Source: DASWOJ01 sp964242415
GTDB lineage: Bacteria > Pseudomonadota > Alphaproteobacteria > Acetobacterales > Acetobacteraceae
DNA: 64,000 nt
Assembly: GCA_964242415.1 (NCBI GenBank)
Contig: CAXTAT010000018.1
Location: 1-64,000, forward strand
Direction: 5' to 3'
The notes below the pieces were generated by a model that saw nothing but the letters and a program-made list of their open reading frames with translations, ran no database searches and had not been told where the DNA came from. Shown here in pieces: positions 10,518 to 21,191 of the stretch; position 1 is the stretch's first letter; every line of letters starts with the position of its first letter. Position numbers and translations under genes: made by a program.

Positions 10518-11867
10518 ATGAGCGCGACGAAGCTCGAAACGGCCGCGCCGGTGGTGAAGGCAAAGGCCGGGCAGCCACGGCGCTGGGGCTGGCTGATCGC
10601 CGGGGTTGGCCTGCTCACCGCCGGCGGACTGGCGGGCTATGGCATCTGGTCGCGGCACAGCGCGACCACGGACCTGGTGAAGACCACCGACGACTCATCC
10701 CTGCCGCGGGTGCAGGTGATCATGCCCAAAGGTGGCCCCAAGCAGCGCACCCTGACGCTGCCCGGCAATGTCGAGGCCTGGTACCAGGCCGCCATCTACG
10801 GACAGGTGACCGGCTACGTCTCGCACTGGTACAAGGACTACGGGGCGGAGGTGAAGACCGGCGACGTGCTGGCCACCATCGAGGCGCCGAGCCTCGACGC
10901 CGAGCTGGCGGCCTCCAAGGCGCAGCTCGCGACGGTCAAGGCCCGCTACAACCTGGCCGTGGTCACGGCCAAGCGGTACGCCGCCCTGTCCGGCACGCAG
11001 GCCGTGGCGCAACAAGACGTGGACATCAAGAAAGCCGACGAGACCGAGCAGAAGTCGGAGGTCGCGGCGGCGGAGCAGAACGTCATCAAATACGAGGCGC
11101 AGAGCGCGTTCAAGCGGCTGGTCGCCCCATTCGACGGGGTGGTCACCACCCGCGGCGTCAACCTCGGCGACTACGTGAGCGCCGCCGGTAGCGACCCGAA
11201 TTCCAGGGGCGTCCCGCAAGCGCTGTTCACTGTCTCCGACGTGCATAAGCTGCGCATCTTCGTGTCGGTGCCGCAGAACTTCTCCGACGCGCTCCGCCCT
11301 GGCCTTGAGGCCACGATGACGCTGCCGCAGGAGCCGGGCAAGCGGATCCCGCTGCAGTTCCTCACCACCGCCAAGGCCATCGTCACCGCCACGCGCAGCG
11401 TCGTCACCGAGTTCGTGCTCGACAACCCCAACCACGAGCAGTGGCCCGGCTCCTATGCCAGCGTGCAGTTCGTCTTCCCCAGCGACCCCAACGTGCTGAT
11501 CGTGCCCGAGCAGGCCGTGCTGTTCCGCGCACAGGGCACGCAGGTCGCGCTGATCGGCGACGGCGACAAGGTGAAGCTGCAGGACGTCGTGCTTGGCCGC
11601 AACCTCGGCACCGACGTTCAGGTGACCTCAGGGCTGAAGCGGGACGACAGGCTGGTGGCCAATCCTTCGCTCGGGCTGCTGGATGGCCAGCAGGTCAAAG
11701 TCGTCCAGCCAGCTGCCGGGGCGGACCCCAGCAGCGCCCCGGCTGCACCGGGCCAGTCCCAGCCGGGCCAGCAGCCTGGTTCCCCCCAAGCCAACCAGCC
11801 GCACAGCGGGGGCGCGCAGGCGGCAGAGGCTTCGCCCAGCGCCGGGTCATCACAGCCTGGCGATTGA
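10518..11867 (+). CDS. RND efflux periplasmic adaptor (membrane fusion protein)
   Basis: The 449-residue product has one N-terminal membrane anchor (about residues 23-42). It continues with a lipoyl-like barrel (VEAWYQAAIYGQVTGYV), a coiled-coil hairpin rich in Ala/Glu/Lys (about 110-180) and a beta-barrel domain (LRIFVSVPQNFSDALRPG), the usual layout of HlyD/AcrA adaptors. It links the permease at 7089 to the outer-membrane channel at 11893. The last 50 residues are a Pro/Gln/Ser-rich tail not typical of the family. The preceding 200 bases contain a family-1 repeat, so it may be expressed at a different level from the permease. Confidence 0.9.
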   Translation: MSATKLETAAPVVKAKAGQPRRWGWLIAGVGLLTAGGLAGYGIWSRHSATTDLVKTTDDSSLPRVQVIMPKGGPKQRTLTLPGNVEAWYQAAIYGQVTGYVSHWYKDYGAEVKTGDVLATIEAPSLDAELAASKAQLATVKARYNLAVVTAKRYAALSGTQAVAQQDVDIKKADETEQKSEVAAAEQNVIKYEAQSAFKRLVAPFDGVVTTRGVNLGDYVSAAGSDPNSRGVPQALFTVSDVHKLRIFVSVPQNFSDALRPGLEATMTLPQEPGKRIPLQFLTTAKAIVTATRSVVTEFVLDNPNHEQWPGSYASVQFVFPSDPNVLIVPEQAVLFRAQGTQVALIGDGDKVKLQDVVLGRNLGTDVQVTSGLKRDDRLVANPSLGLLDGQQVKVVQPAAGADPSSAPAAPGQSQPGQQPGSPQANQPHSGGAQAAEASPSAGSSQPGD

Positions 11868-11892
11868 TGCCGGCCGCCGAGGGTTCCAGCCG

Positions 11893-13497
11893 ATGATGGG
11901 CGCAGGTCGAAACGGGCAAGCTGCAACCCGTGGCAGCCGGCCTGGCGCCCGGGTGCCAGCCCTGGCTGCGGCGTTGCTAGGGGCGCTCACCGGCTTATCC
12001 GGCTGCGACCTCGCGCCGCGTTACAATCCGCCGCACTACGTCCTGCCGGCCAACTGGCGCGGCTCGGGGCCGTTCACGCTCGCCACCCCCCGCGACACCC
12101 TGCCGCGCGGCCCCTGGTGGGAGCGGTTCGGCGACCCGCTGCTCAACCAGCTTGAGGAGCAGCTCGTGGCCGAGAACCCGAGCCTTGCCACGATGTATGA
12201 CCTGTATGTCCAGGCGCGCGACGCGGCCGCCATCGCCCGGTCGGGCCTGTATCCGCAGTTGAACATCAACGGCCAGCTTTCGCTGGAGAAAGAGTCGAAG
12301 GACACGCCGTTCAGGAACACGCAAAGCACCGTTGGCCTGATTGCGCCGAACAACATCGTCCAGTTGGCGGCGACGTGGCAGCCTGACTTCTGGCAGCGCA
12401 TCCGCAACACCGAACGCCAGCAGGCCAGGCTCGCCCAGTCCAGCGCGGCGCTGGTGGCCAATGCCCGGCTGAGCCTGGAGGCGCAGCTTGCCAGCAGCTA
12501 CTTCGGGTTGCGCGGGTTCGACCTCCAGGACGCCGTGTATAAGCAGGCGGTCGCGACTTACCAGACATCCGTCCATATCACGCAGCTCCGGCTGCAGGGC
12601 GCCCTCGCCGCCGGGCTGGACGTGGCGCGCGCCCAGACGCAGCTTTCCTCCACCGAGGCCCTGCTGGCCGCCACCTTGGCCAGCCGCACCGTGCTGGAAC
12701 ATGCCATCGCCGTCCTGGTCGGCGCCAACCCCACCACGTTCTCCATCCCGGTGCAGGCGCGGGACAACCTGGTCAACCCGACGGTCCCGACCGGCGTCCC
12801 GTCCGAGCTGCTGGAGCGGCGGCCGGACATCGCCAGCGCCGAGCGGCAGATGGCGGCGGCCAATGCAAGCATCGGCATCACCCGTGCGGCGTTCTATCCA
12901 ACCGTCACCATCAACCCGTCGACCGGGTTCCAGGACACCGGGTTCAACCTGGCCAGCATCCCGAACTCGCTGTGGTCGATCGGCGCCAGCGCGGTGCTGC
13001 CGCTGTTCGAGGGCGGGCTGCGCCGGGCCGAGCTGCAACAGAGCTGGGCGCAGTTCGCGCAGACCCGCGACAACTACCGCGCCCTCGTGCTGGCGGCGTT
13101 CCAGCAGGTTGAGGACGGGCTGACGCTGTACGGCAGCCTGCTGTCGCAAACCGGGTCGCAGGAGCAGGCGGTGGCGGCGGCCAACAAGGCGCAGAACCTC
13201 ACGGAGCAGCTTTATGTCGGCGGGCTCATCACCTACCTCGACGTGGTGGTGGCGCAGGAGACGGCGCTGACTGCGGCGATCGCGGCCGCGCAAGCCAGGA
13301 CGTTGCAGTTGCAGAACACGGTGAACCTGATCCTGGCGGTCGGCGGCGGCTTTAGCACGCAGGACCTGCCGACGGAACACGGCGTGCTGCCGTTCGATCC
13401 GGTGGCCATCCCGTATTACAACCGCGATCCGCGCCCGGACGGGACTGGGCAGGGCGGGGACACCGCGTCGCACCCGCCGCTGCCGCAGCAGCAGTGA
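11893..13497 (+). CDS. RND efflux outer-membrane lipoprotein (NodT/OprM family)
   Basis: A 534-residue TolC-like outer-membrane factor. The lipobox LSGC places the lipidated cysteine at residue 38, followed by the two outer-membrane efflux repeats with long helices. Family signatures are PWWERFGDPLL near the N-terminus, GLYPQLNINGQ, LLERRPDIASAERQMAAANA and the closing YxGGLITYLDVVVAQ stretch. The start is the ATG at 11893 (or 11896), 25 bases after the adaptor stop; the frame is open upstream only by chance. It completes the tripartite pump that begins at 7089. Confidence 0.9.
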   Translation: MMGAGRNGQAATRGSRPGARVPALAAALLGALTGLSGCDLAPRYNPPHYVLPANWRGSGPFTLATPRDTLPRGPWWERFGDPLLNQLEEQLVAENPSLATMYDLYVQARDAAAIARSGLYPQLNINGQLSLEKESKDTPFRNTQSTVGLIAPNNIVQLAATWQPDFWQRIRNTERQQARLAQSSAALVANARLSLEAQLASSYFGLRGFDLQDAVYKQAVATYQTSVHITQLRLQGALAAGLDVARAQTQLSSTEALLAATLASRTVLEHAIAVLVGANPTTFSIPVQARDNLVNPTVPTGVPSELLERRPDIASAERQMAAANASIGITRAAFYPTVTINPSTGFQDTGFNLASIPNSLWSIGASAVLPLFEGGLRRAELQQSWAQFAQTRDNYRALVLAAFQQVEDGLTLYGSLLSQTGSQEQAVAAANKAQNLTEQLYVGGLITYLDVVVAQETALTAAIAAAQARTLQLQNTVNLILAVGGGFSTQDLPTEHGVLPFDPVAIPYYNRDPRPDGTGQGGDTASHPPLPQQQ

Positions 13498-13601
13498 CGG
13501 CGCCTGTTTTCATCCTGCAGGCAGCCAGGCCCTGTACGCGGCCGTGCATCGCAGCCGCCTGATCCGGCGGCCTCTGCGTCGAGCGTAACGACTCCTCTGC
13601 G

Positions 13602-14465
13602 TCACCAGCCTCCCTGGGTGCGCCAGCCCGGCAGGCAGCCGCCCAGTTGCGCCGTGACCGCATCGGCGGTGCGCCGCACCAGGTCGCCCAACAGCGGGAT
13701 GCGCTCGTCCGGGATGCGCGCCATCGGGCCGGACAGCGACAGTGCCCCCAGCGGGTCCGCGGCCTCGTTGAACACCACGGCTGCGATGCAGCGCAGGCCG
13801 ACCGCGTGCTCCTCGTCGTCGATGGCGTAGCCCCGGGTGCGCGCCTGCGCCAGATCCTCGCGCAGGGCGGGCGTGGTGGTCAGGGTCTTGATCGTCACGC
13901 GCGCCAAGCCGTGCCGGTGCAGCACCCGGGCCACGTCGGCGTCCGGCATCGCCGACAGTAGCGCCTTGCCGACCGAGGAGCAGTGCAGCGGCACCCGCCC
14001 GCCGGGCCGGGCAAAGGCGCGCATCATCTGGCGGCACTCGACCTGCGATAGATAGACCGCTTCCGCCTGGTCCTCGACGGCGAGGTTCACGGTCTCCTCG
14101 CTTTCCTCCATCAGGGCGCGCATGTGCGGGCGGGCGGCGGGCACCAGGCTGCGCGTCTTCAGGAATGCGCTGCCGGCGACGAAGGCCTGCACGCCGACCG
14201 ACCACAGCCGGCGCTCGGCGTCGAAGCGGACGTAGCGCTCCTGCTCCAGCGTCGTCAGCAGGCGGTGGGCGGTGGAGGGCGACAGGCCGACCTGCTGCGC
14301 GACCTCGGTCAGCGTGGCGCCCTCATTGGCGGCGGCCAGGCGGTTCACGATGGCCAGGGCGCGGACGAGGGACTGCACCTGGTCGGAGCGTTCGGGGGCC
14401 GCCTTGGCGACGCTGGGCTGAGATCGGGCCAGCTTTGCTGCCGGCGCTGCGCGTGGGGTCCTCAT
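13602..14465 (-). CDS. IclR-family transcriptional regulator
   Basis: The 287-residue product has an Ala/Pro-rich leader of about 25 residues, an N-terminal winged helix (about 30-90, with TLTEVAQQVGLSPSTAHRLL as the recognition region) and a C-terminal IclR effector domain (about 105-275, including HCSSVGKALLSAMP and RGYAIDDEEH). It is divergent from the glyoxylate carboligase gene and, by position, is most likely the repressor or activator of the glycerate-pathway operon, possibly sensing glyoxylate as AllR does. Candidate operator repeats lie at 14751-14780. Confidence 0.88.
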   Translation of the reverse strand: MRTPRAAPAAKLARSQPSVAKAAPERSDQVQSLVRALAIVNRLAAANEGATLTEVAQQVGLSPSTAHRLLTTLEQERYVRFDAERRLWSVGVQAFVAGSAFLKTRSLVPAARPHMRALMEESEETVNLAVEDQAEAVYLSQVECRQMMRAFARPGGRVPLHCSSVGKALLSAMPDADVARVLHRHGLARVTIKTLTTTPALREDLAQARTRGYAIDDEEHAVGLRCIAAVVFNEAADPLGALSLSGPMARIPDERIPLLGDLVRRTADAVTAQLGGCLPGWRTQGGW

Positions 14466-14543
14466 GAGCCTCCTGGGCCGGGCGGACGCCTGGCTGTTTC
14501 CGTTGACACCGGCCGCTTGCGAGCCTGACCGGCCGCCGGAGCG

Positions 14544-14642
14544 CCGTCATTGCAAGCCGGCTCCAGCGCGGCAATCCAGGAGCCGCACGAACTGCGCGAC
14601 CCCCTAGATTGCCACGCCGCAAGGGCGGCTCGCAATGACGGC
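14544..14642. repeat. Dispersed repeat, family 1, complete copy
   Basis: Arms CGTCATTGCAAGCCGG and GCGCGGCAATCCAGG pair with TAGATTGCCACGCCGC and GGCTCGCAATGACG across ~99 bp. It lies in the intergenic region between the IclR gene and the glyoxylate carboligase promoter. Confidence 0.8.
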
Positions 14643-14718
14643 GTGGAGCTGGGCGAGGGCTGGTCAGGGTAGAAGGCGGTTGGCATGACAAACCCCGACA
14701 TGGAGTGCATCCCGCATT

Positions 14719-14780
14719 TTGCAATCTTGCAATGCATTGTTTATGCTATAGGAAACCTACGTTTTTCCACATTGCGGAAA
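14719..14780 (+). promoter_or_regulatory. Putative gcl promoter and IclR operator
   Basis: TTGCAA (14719-14724) and TATGCT (14742-14747) are spaced by 17 bases and could be a sigma-70 promoter. Downstream come GGAAA (14751-14755), TTTCC (14764-14768) and GGAAA (14776-14780), giving two overlapping inverted repeats of the type bound by IclR-family proteins. Placed after the -10 hexamer they would suit repression. The local A/T content is clearly higher than in the surroundings. All of this is motif reading only. Confidence 0.45.
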
Positions 14781-14860
14781 TGCTTTACAAAACACTGGCG
14801 CGGCCTTTCCGGTTGCGCGATGGTTGCTCCAACGCAGAGACTACAAACAGGGAGCAGACA

Positions 14861-16684
<1,824 letters not shown>

Positions 16685-16769
16685 CGGCTCCCAGGCCGGC
16701 GGCATGGAGCGCCTGCCGTTCGACAATGCCAACCGCCCCTGCTTCGCCCGGTTCGCCCGCCCACCAGTC

Positions 16770-16893
16770 CGTCATTGCGCGTCCGTCATTGCGAGGAGCG
16801 CTTGCGACGCGGCAATCCAGGGGGGCGCAGGACCCGAACGGCGGCGTTTGCGGCCCCTGGATTGCCACGCCGCAAACGCGGCTCGCAATGACG
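16770..16893. repeat. Dispersed repeat, family 1, complete copy with duplicated arm
   Basis: The left arm appears twice (CCGTCATTGCGCGT then CCGTCATTGCGAGGAGCGC), followed by GCGACGCGGCAATCCAGG. The right arm is CTGGATTGCCACGCCGCAAA then GGCTCGCAATGACGG. It lies between gcl and hyi, inside the glycerate operon. Confidence 0.8.
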
Positions 16894-16970
16894 GCTGCTA
16901 ACGGGTCGCAGCTGCATGGGGCTGCAGTCGATGACGCTTGGTATAAACCCGTAAGCCCAAGGAGGCCCCC

Positions 16971-17774
16971 ATGCCGAAATTTGCCGCCAACCTGACCATG
17001 CTGTTCACCGAAGTCCCGTTCCTGGACCGCTTCGCCGCCGCGGCAGAGGCGGGGTTCGAAGCCGTGGAGTTCCTGTTCCCCTACGACTTCACGGTGAAGC
17101 AGGTCGCCGACGCGCTGACTGCCGCCCGCCTGACGCCCGTGCTGCACAACCTGCCGGCAGGCAACTGGGCCGCCGGCGAGCGCGGCATTGCCTGCCTGCC
17201 CGACCAGATCGCCGAGTTCCGCGCCGGGGTGCCGCGCGCCATCGAGTACGCCACGGCGCTCGGCGTCCCCCAGGTGAACTGCCTGGCCGGCATCGCCCCG
17301 GCGGATACCGCGGCAGCGCACCGCACGCTGGTGGACAACCTGCGCTTCGCCGCCGCCGCGCTGCAGCAGGCCGGCATCGGCCTGCTGCTGGAACCCGTCA
17401 ACCGCCGCGACATCCCCGGCTTCTTCGTGCACGGCACCGCGCAGGGCCTGGCGATCCTCGATGAAGTCGGGTCCGCCAACCTGAAACTGCAGCACGACAT
17501 CTACCACGCCCAGGTGATGGAGGGCGACCTGCTGCCGACCATCACCGCCAACCTGGCCCGCATCGGCCACCTCCAGGTCGCCGACAACCCCGGGCGGCAC
17601 GAACCCGGCACCGGGGAGATCAACTACCCCTACGTGTTCCGCCGGCTGGACGAGCTGGGCTATGCCGGCTGGATCGGTTGCGAGTACAAGCCGGCTGCGG
17701 CCACCACCGCCGGGCTGGGCTGGCTGCAGCCGTATCAGCGGACGCGCGCCGCCTCCCTCCAACCCGCGCTTTAA
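16971..17774 (+). CDS. hyi: Hydroxypyruvate isomerase
   Basis: The 267-residue TIM-barrel isomerase of the xylose-isomerase-like superfamily interconverts hydroxypyruvate and tartronate semialdehyde. It opens with the typical KFAANLTMLFTEVPFLDRF, and the metal-binding glutamate is in LLLEPVNRRDIPGFF. The later LQHDIYHAQ and HLQVADNPGRHEPGTGEIN stretches are characteristic. A strong AAGGAGG precedes the ATG. It lies between gcl and the tartronate semialdehyde reductase gene, the usual order in Gcl pathways. Confidence 0.93.
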   Translation: MPKFAANLTMLFTEVPFLDRFAAAAEAGFEAVEFLFPYDFTVKQVADALTAARLTPVLHNLPAGNWAAGERGIACLPDQIAEFRAGVPRAIEYATALGVPQVNCLAGIAPADTAAAHRTLVDNLRFAAAALQQAGIGLLLEPVNRRDIPGFFVHGTAQGLAILDEVGSANLKLQHDIYHAQVMEGDLLPTITANLARIGHLQVADNPGRHEPGTGEINYPYVFRRLDELGYAGWIGCEYKPAAATTAGLGWLQPYQRTRAASLQPAL

Positions 17775-17789
17775 GAAGGACAGTATGGC

Positions 17790-18701
17790 ATGAGCAACAT
17801 CGGTTTCATCGGCCTCGGCATCATGGGCCGCCCCATGGCGGGGCACCTGCTGGCAGGCGGCCACACCCTGTTCGTGCACGACATCGCCCCCGTGTCGCAG
17901 GCGGTGCTGGACGCTGGCGCCACCCAATGCCCGAGCGGCGCCGAGGTCGCGCGCCACGCCGACATCATCATCACCATGGTCCCCGACACCCCCCACGTCG
18001 AGGCCGCGCTGTTCGGACCCAGCGGCGTCGCCGAGGGCCTGTCCCCCGGCAAGATCGTCGTGGACATGAGCAGCATCTCCCCCATCGCCACCAAGGACAT
18101 GGCCCGGCGCATCAACGCCCTCGGCTGCGATTATCTGGACGCCCCGGTGTCCGGCGGCGACGTGGGCGCGAAGGCCGCGAGCCTCACGATCATGGTCGGC
18201 GGCCCCGAGGCAGCGTTCGCCAAAGTGGAGCCAATCTTCAAGCTGATGGGCAAAAACATCACCCTGGTCGGCGGCAACGGCGACGGGCAGACGACCAAGG
18301 TCGCCAACCAGATCATCGTCGCGCTCACCATTGAGGCCGTCGGCGAGGCGCTGCTGTTCGCCTCCAAGGCCGGCGCCGACCCGGCGCGGGTGCGCCAGGC
18401 GCTGATGGGCGGCTTCGCCAACTCGCGCATCCTGGAGGTGCACGGCGAGCGCATGATCAAGCGCAACTTCGACCCGGGATTCCGGATCGAGCTGCACCAG
18501 AAGGACCTGAACCTGGCCTTGTCCGGCGCGCGGGCGCTGGGGGTGAGCCTGCCCAACACCGCGACCTGCCAGGAGCTGTTCAACGCGGCAACGGCGGCGG
18601 GCGGCGCGGCGTGGGACCACTCGGGCATGGTGCGCGTGCTAGAACGGCTGGCCTGCCACGAGATCGGCGAGGGCCAGCAGCTGAAGGCCGCGGCCGAGTA
18701 G
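17790..18701 (+). CDS. garR: Tartronate semialdehyde reductase (2-hydroxy-3-oxopropionate reductase)
   Basis: The 303-residue beta-hydroxyacid dehydrogenase reduces tartronate semialdehyde to D-glycerate. The N-terminal Rossmann motif GFIGLGIMGRPMAGHL binds NAD(P)H, the substrate loop is DAPVSGGDVGA and the catalytic lysine is Lys170 in TTKVANQ. It follows hyi after 15 bases and precedes glycerate kinase by nine. An ATG at 17785 would give only a two-codon frame ending in the real start region, so 17790 is used. glxR is an equally valid name for this function. Confidence 0.92.
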   Translation: MSNIGFIGLGIMGRPMAGHLLAGGHTLFVHDIAPVSQAVLDAGATQCPSGAEVARHADIIITMVPDTPHVEAALFGPSGVAEGLSPGKIVVDMSSISPIATKDMARRINALGCDYLDAPVSGGDVGAKAASLTIMVGGPEAAFAKVEPIFKLMGKNITLVGGNGDGQTTKVANQIIVALTIEAVGEALLFASKAGADPARVRQALMGGFANSRILEVHGERMIKRNFDPGFRIELHQKDLNLALSGARALGVSLPNTATCQELFNAATAAGGAAWDHSGMVRVLERLACHEIGEGQQLKAAAE

Positions 18702-18710
18702 CCCCCGCTC

Positions 18711-19997
18711 ATGACCATGGACCCGCGCGGCCTGCTGCACCGGATGTTCGGCGCGGCGGTGGATGCGGCGGCGCCGGGCCTGTGCCTGCCGGCGCACCTG
18801 CCGCCGCCGCCGTCCGGGCGCACCGTGGTCGTCGGTGCCGGCAAGGCGGCGGCGGCGATGGCGCAGGCGGTCGAGGCGCACTGGCCGGCGGACCGTCCGC
18901 TGTCCGGCCTGGTGGTGACGCGATATGGCCACGGCGTCGGCCCGCTGCCACGGATCGAGGTCGTGGAGGCGGCGCACCCGGTGCCGGACGCCGCCGGGCA
19001 GGGCGCGGCAGGGCGGATGCTGGACCTGGTGCGGGGCTTGCAGGCCGGCGACCTGGTGCTGTGCCTGATGTCCGGCGGGGCGTCGTCCCTGCTGGCCCTC
19101 CCGTCGCACGGGATCACCCTGGCCGACAAGCAGGCGGTGAACCGGGCGCTGCTGCGGAGCGGCGCGGGCATCGGCGAGATGAACTGCGTCCGCAAGCACC
19201 TGTCCTCGATCAAGGGCGGGCGCCTGGCGCAGGCGGCGGCTCCGGCGGAGGTGGTGACCTTGCTGATCTCGGACGTGCCGGGCGATGACCCCTCGGTGAT
19301 CGGCTCCGGCCCGACCGTGCCGGACGAGACGACCCTGGAGGATGCCCGGGCCGTGCTGGCGCGCTACCGCATCGAGCCGCCGCCAGCCGTCGCAGCTTGG
19401 CTGCACGACCCCGCGGCGGAAACCCCGAAGCCCGGCGACGCCGCGTTCGCCCGCACCCGGACGGTGATGATCGCCACCCCCCAGGCGGCGCTGGAAGCCG
19501 CGGCAGCGGTGGCGCGGGCGGCCGGGATCACCCCGGTCATCCTGGGCGACGCCATCGAGGGTGAGGCGTCCGAGGTCGCCCGCGTCATGGCCGGGATCGC
19601 CCAGCAGGTAGCAACGCACGGGCAACCTGCCCCAGCCCCCTGCGTGCTGGTGTCCGGCGGGGAGACCACCGTGACGGTGCGCGGCACTGGGCGCGGCGGG
19701 CGCAACGCGGAGTTCCTGCTCGCCTTGGCCGTCGCGCTGGACGGGCGACCCGGCATCCACGCCATCGCGGGGGACACCGACGGGATCGACGGGACCGAGG
19801 ACAACGCCGGCGCGCTGCTCGACCCCGGCAGCCTGGCGCGTGCGGCGGCGCTGGGAGTGCGCGCCCGGGACCGGCTGGCGGACAACGACGGCTACGGCTT
19901 TTTCTCGGCGCTGGGCGACCTGGTGGTCACGGGGCCGACGCGCACGAACGTCAACGACTTCCGCGCCATCCTGGTGCAGCCTGTAACGGAGGCCTGA
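18711..19997 (+). CDS. Glycerate 2-kinase (GK-II, MOFRL family)
   Basis: The 428-residue product is of the type long annotated as TtuD/hydroxypyruvate reductase but now known as class II glycerate kinase, forming 2-phosphoglycerate from D-glycerate and ATP. The N-terminal domain has VVVGAGKAAAAMA and LCLMSGGASSLL. The C-terminal MOFRL domain has VSGGETTVTV, RGGRNAEFLLALA and GDTDGIDGTEDNAGA. It is the last gene of the operon and closes the route glyoxylate to tartronate semialdehyde to glycerate to 2-phosphoglycerate. Confidence 0.92.
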   Translation: MTMDPRGLLHRMFGAAVDAAAPGLCLPAHLPPPPSGRTVVVGAGKAAAAMAQAVEAHWPADRPLSGLVVTRYGHGVGPLPRIEVVEAAHPVPDAAGQGAAGRMLDLVRGLQAGDLVLCLMSGGASSLLALPSHGITLADKQAVNRALLRSGAGIGEMNCVRKHLSSIKGGRLAQAAAPAEVVTLLISDVPGDDPSVIGSGPTVPDETTLEDARAVLARYRIEPPPAVAAWLHDPAAETPKPGDAAFARTRTVMIATPQAALEAAAAVARAAGITPVILGDAIEGEASEVARVMAGIAQQVATHGQPAPAPCVLVSGGETTVTVRGTGRGGRNAEFLLALAVALDGRPGIHAIAGDTDGIDGTEDNAGALLDPGSLARAAALGVRARDRLADNDGYGFFSALGDLVVTGPTRTNVNDFRAILVQPVTEA

Positions 19998-20014
19998 TCC
20001 ATCCAGAGCCGCCC

Positions 20015-20112
20015 CGTCATTGCGAGCTGGCTTCGGCGTGGCATAGGGGGCCATATGGACTGCGCTGGCCGCCCCTGGATTGCCACGCCGCAAGCGCGGC
20101 TCGCAATGACGG
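20015..20112. repeat. Dispersed repeat, family 1, complete copy
   Basis: Arms CGTCATTGCGAGCTGGCTTCGGCGTGGCA and CTGGATTGCCACGCCGCAAG then GGCTCGCAATGACGG span 98 bp. It lies between the convergent ends of the glycerate kinase and ABC permease genes, where its hairpin could also act as a transcription barrier. Confidence 0.8.
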
Positions 20113-20194
20113 TACGCCCGCCCAGGTCCACCCGTCGCCGCGAGGCCGACCCGGAATGCCGGTGCACTGCCCCGGGCCGCACCGCGCCGGGGCG

Positions 20195-21181
20195 TCAGGC
20201 TGGCGCCTCGGCCTGCCGCGCCAGACGGGCCTGCAGGACGACGACGACCAGCAGGAACAGGCCGCGGATCACCGACTGCCAATAGGCGGACAGGCTGATG
20301 TACCCGAGGCCGTTCTCGAAGTTCAGGATGTTGAAGATCAACCCCAGCAGCAGCACCCCCGCCAGCGTCGAGCCGACCGACCCGACGCCGCCGGTCAGCA
20401 GCGTGCCGCCCACTACCACGGCGGCGATGGCGAACAGCTCCCACCCGACGCCCTCGATGGGCTGCCCGGCGCCGAACTGCGCCGCCAGCATCACCCCGGC
20501 CAGCCCCGCCAGCCCGCCGCTGAGGACGTAAACCGACGCCTTCACCCGGTCGGCTGGCAGGCCCATGAGCCGGGTCGCCTCCTCGCCGCCGCCAACGGCG
20601 AGCACCGTGCGGCCCCAGGCCGTGCGGCTCAGCGCGACCGCACCCACGATGTAGGCCACGGCCGCGATCCAGGCCGGCACGGGAAAGCCGAGCAGGTCGC
20701 CCTGGCCCAGCTCGGTAAAGGCCGTGTCGTAGGACACCGACACCGACTCGTTGCCCGCCAGCAGCAGGGCCACGCCGCCCGCCGCCAGCATGGTCGCCAG
20801 CGTGGCGATGAACGGCAGGATGCGCAGGCGCACGATGGCAAAGGCGCTGACCGCCCCCGCCAGCAGTCCCGCCGCCACGCCGGCCAGCAGTCCCGCCAGT
20901 GCCCCGTACGGCGACAGCAGCGCCGCCGCGACGCTGCCGAGCGCGGCCACCGTGCCGACCGACAAGTCGATTCCCCCAGTCATGATGACGAAGCCCATGC
21001 CGAGCGACACCAGCGCGAACATGGCGTTGTAGCGCAGCACCGTCAGCACGTTGAAGATTCCAAGGAAATGGTCGTAGCGCAGCGCGCCGAACAGGATCAG
21101 CGCCGCCAGCGCGAGCAGCGCGCCGTGCTGGCTGATCCGCCGCACCGCCTGCGGCCCGAAGCTGGAGGTCGTTGTGCTCAT
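20195..21181 (-). CDS. Sugar ABC transporter permease (YjfF-like)
   Basis: The 328-residue product belongs to the RbsC-type (BPD_transp_2) permeases, with about eight to ten hydrophobic segments and the conserved TGGIDLSVGTVAALG motif near residue 70, and GGTLLTGGVGSVGSTLAG near the end. It is the last gene of a four-gene minus-strand importer: binding protein, ATPase, two permeases. The order and two different permeases match the E. coli YtfQRT-YjfF galactofuranose system. The real substrate is not known. Confidence 0.88.
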   Translation of the reverse strand: MSTTTSSFGPQAVRRISQHGALLALAALILFGALRYDHFLGIFNVLTVLRYNAMFALVSLGMGFVIMTGGIDLSVGTVAALGSVAAALLSPYGALAGLLAGVAAGLLAGAVSAFAIVRLRILPFIATLATMLAAGGVALLLAGNESVSVSYDTAFTELGQGDLLGFPVPAWIAAVAYIVGAVALSRTAWGRTVLAVGGGEEATRLMGLPADRVKASVYVLSGGLAGLAGVMLAAQFGAGQPIEGVGWELFAIAAVVVGGTLLTGGVGSVGSTLAGVLLLGLIFNILNFENGLGYISLSAYWQSVIRGLFLLVVVVLQARLARQAEAPA

Positions 21182-21191
21182 GCAGGGGCGC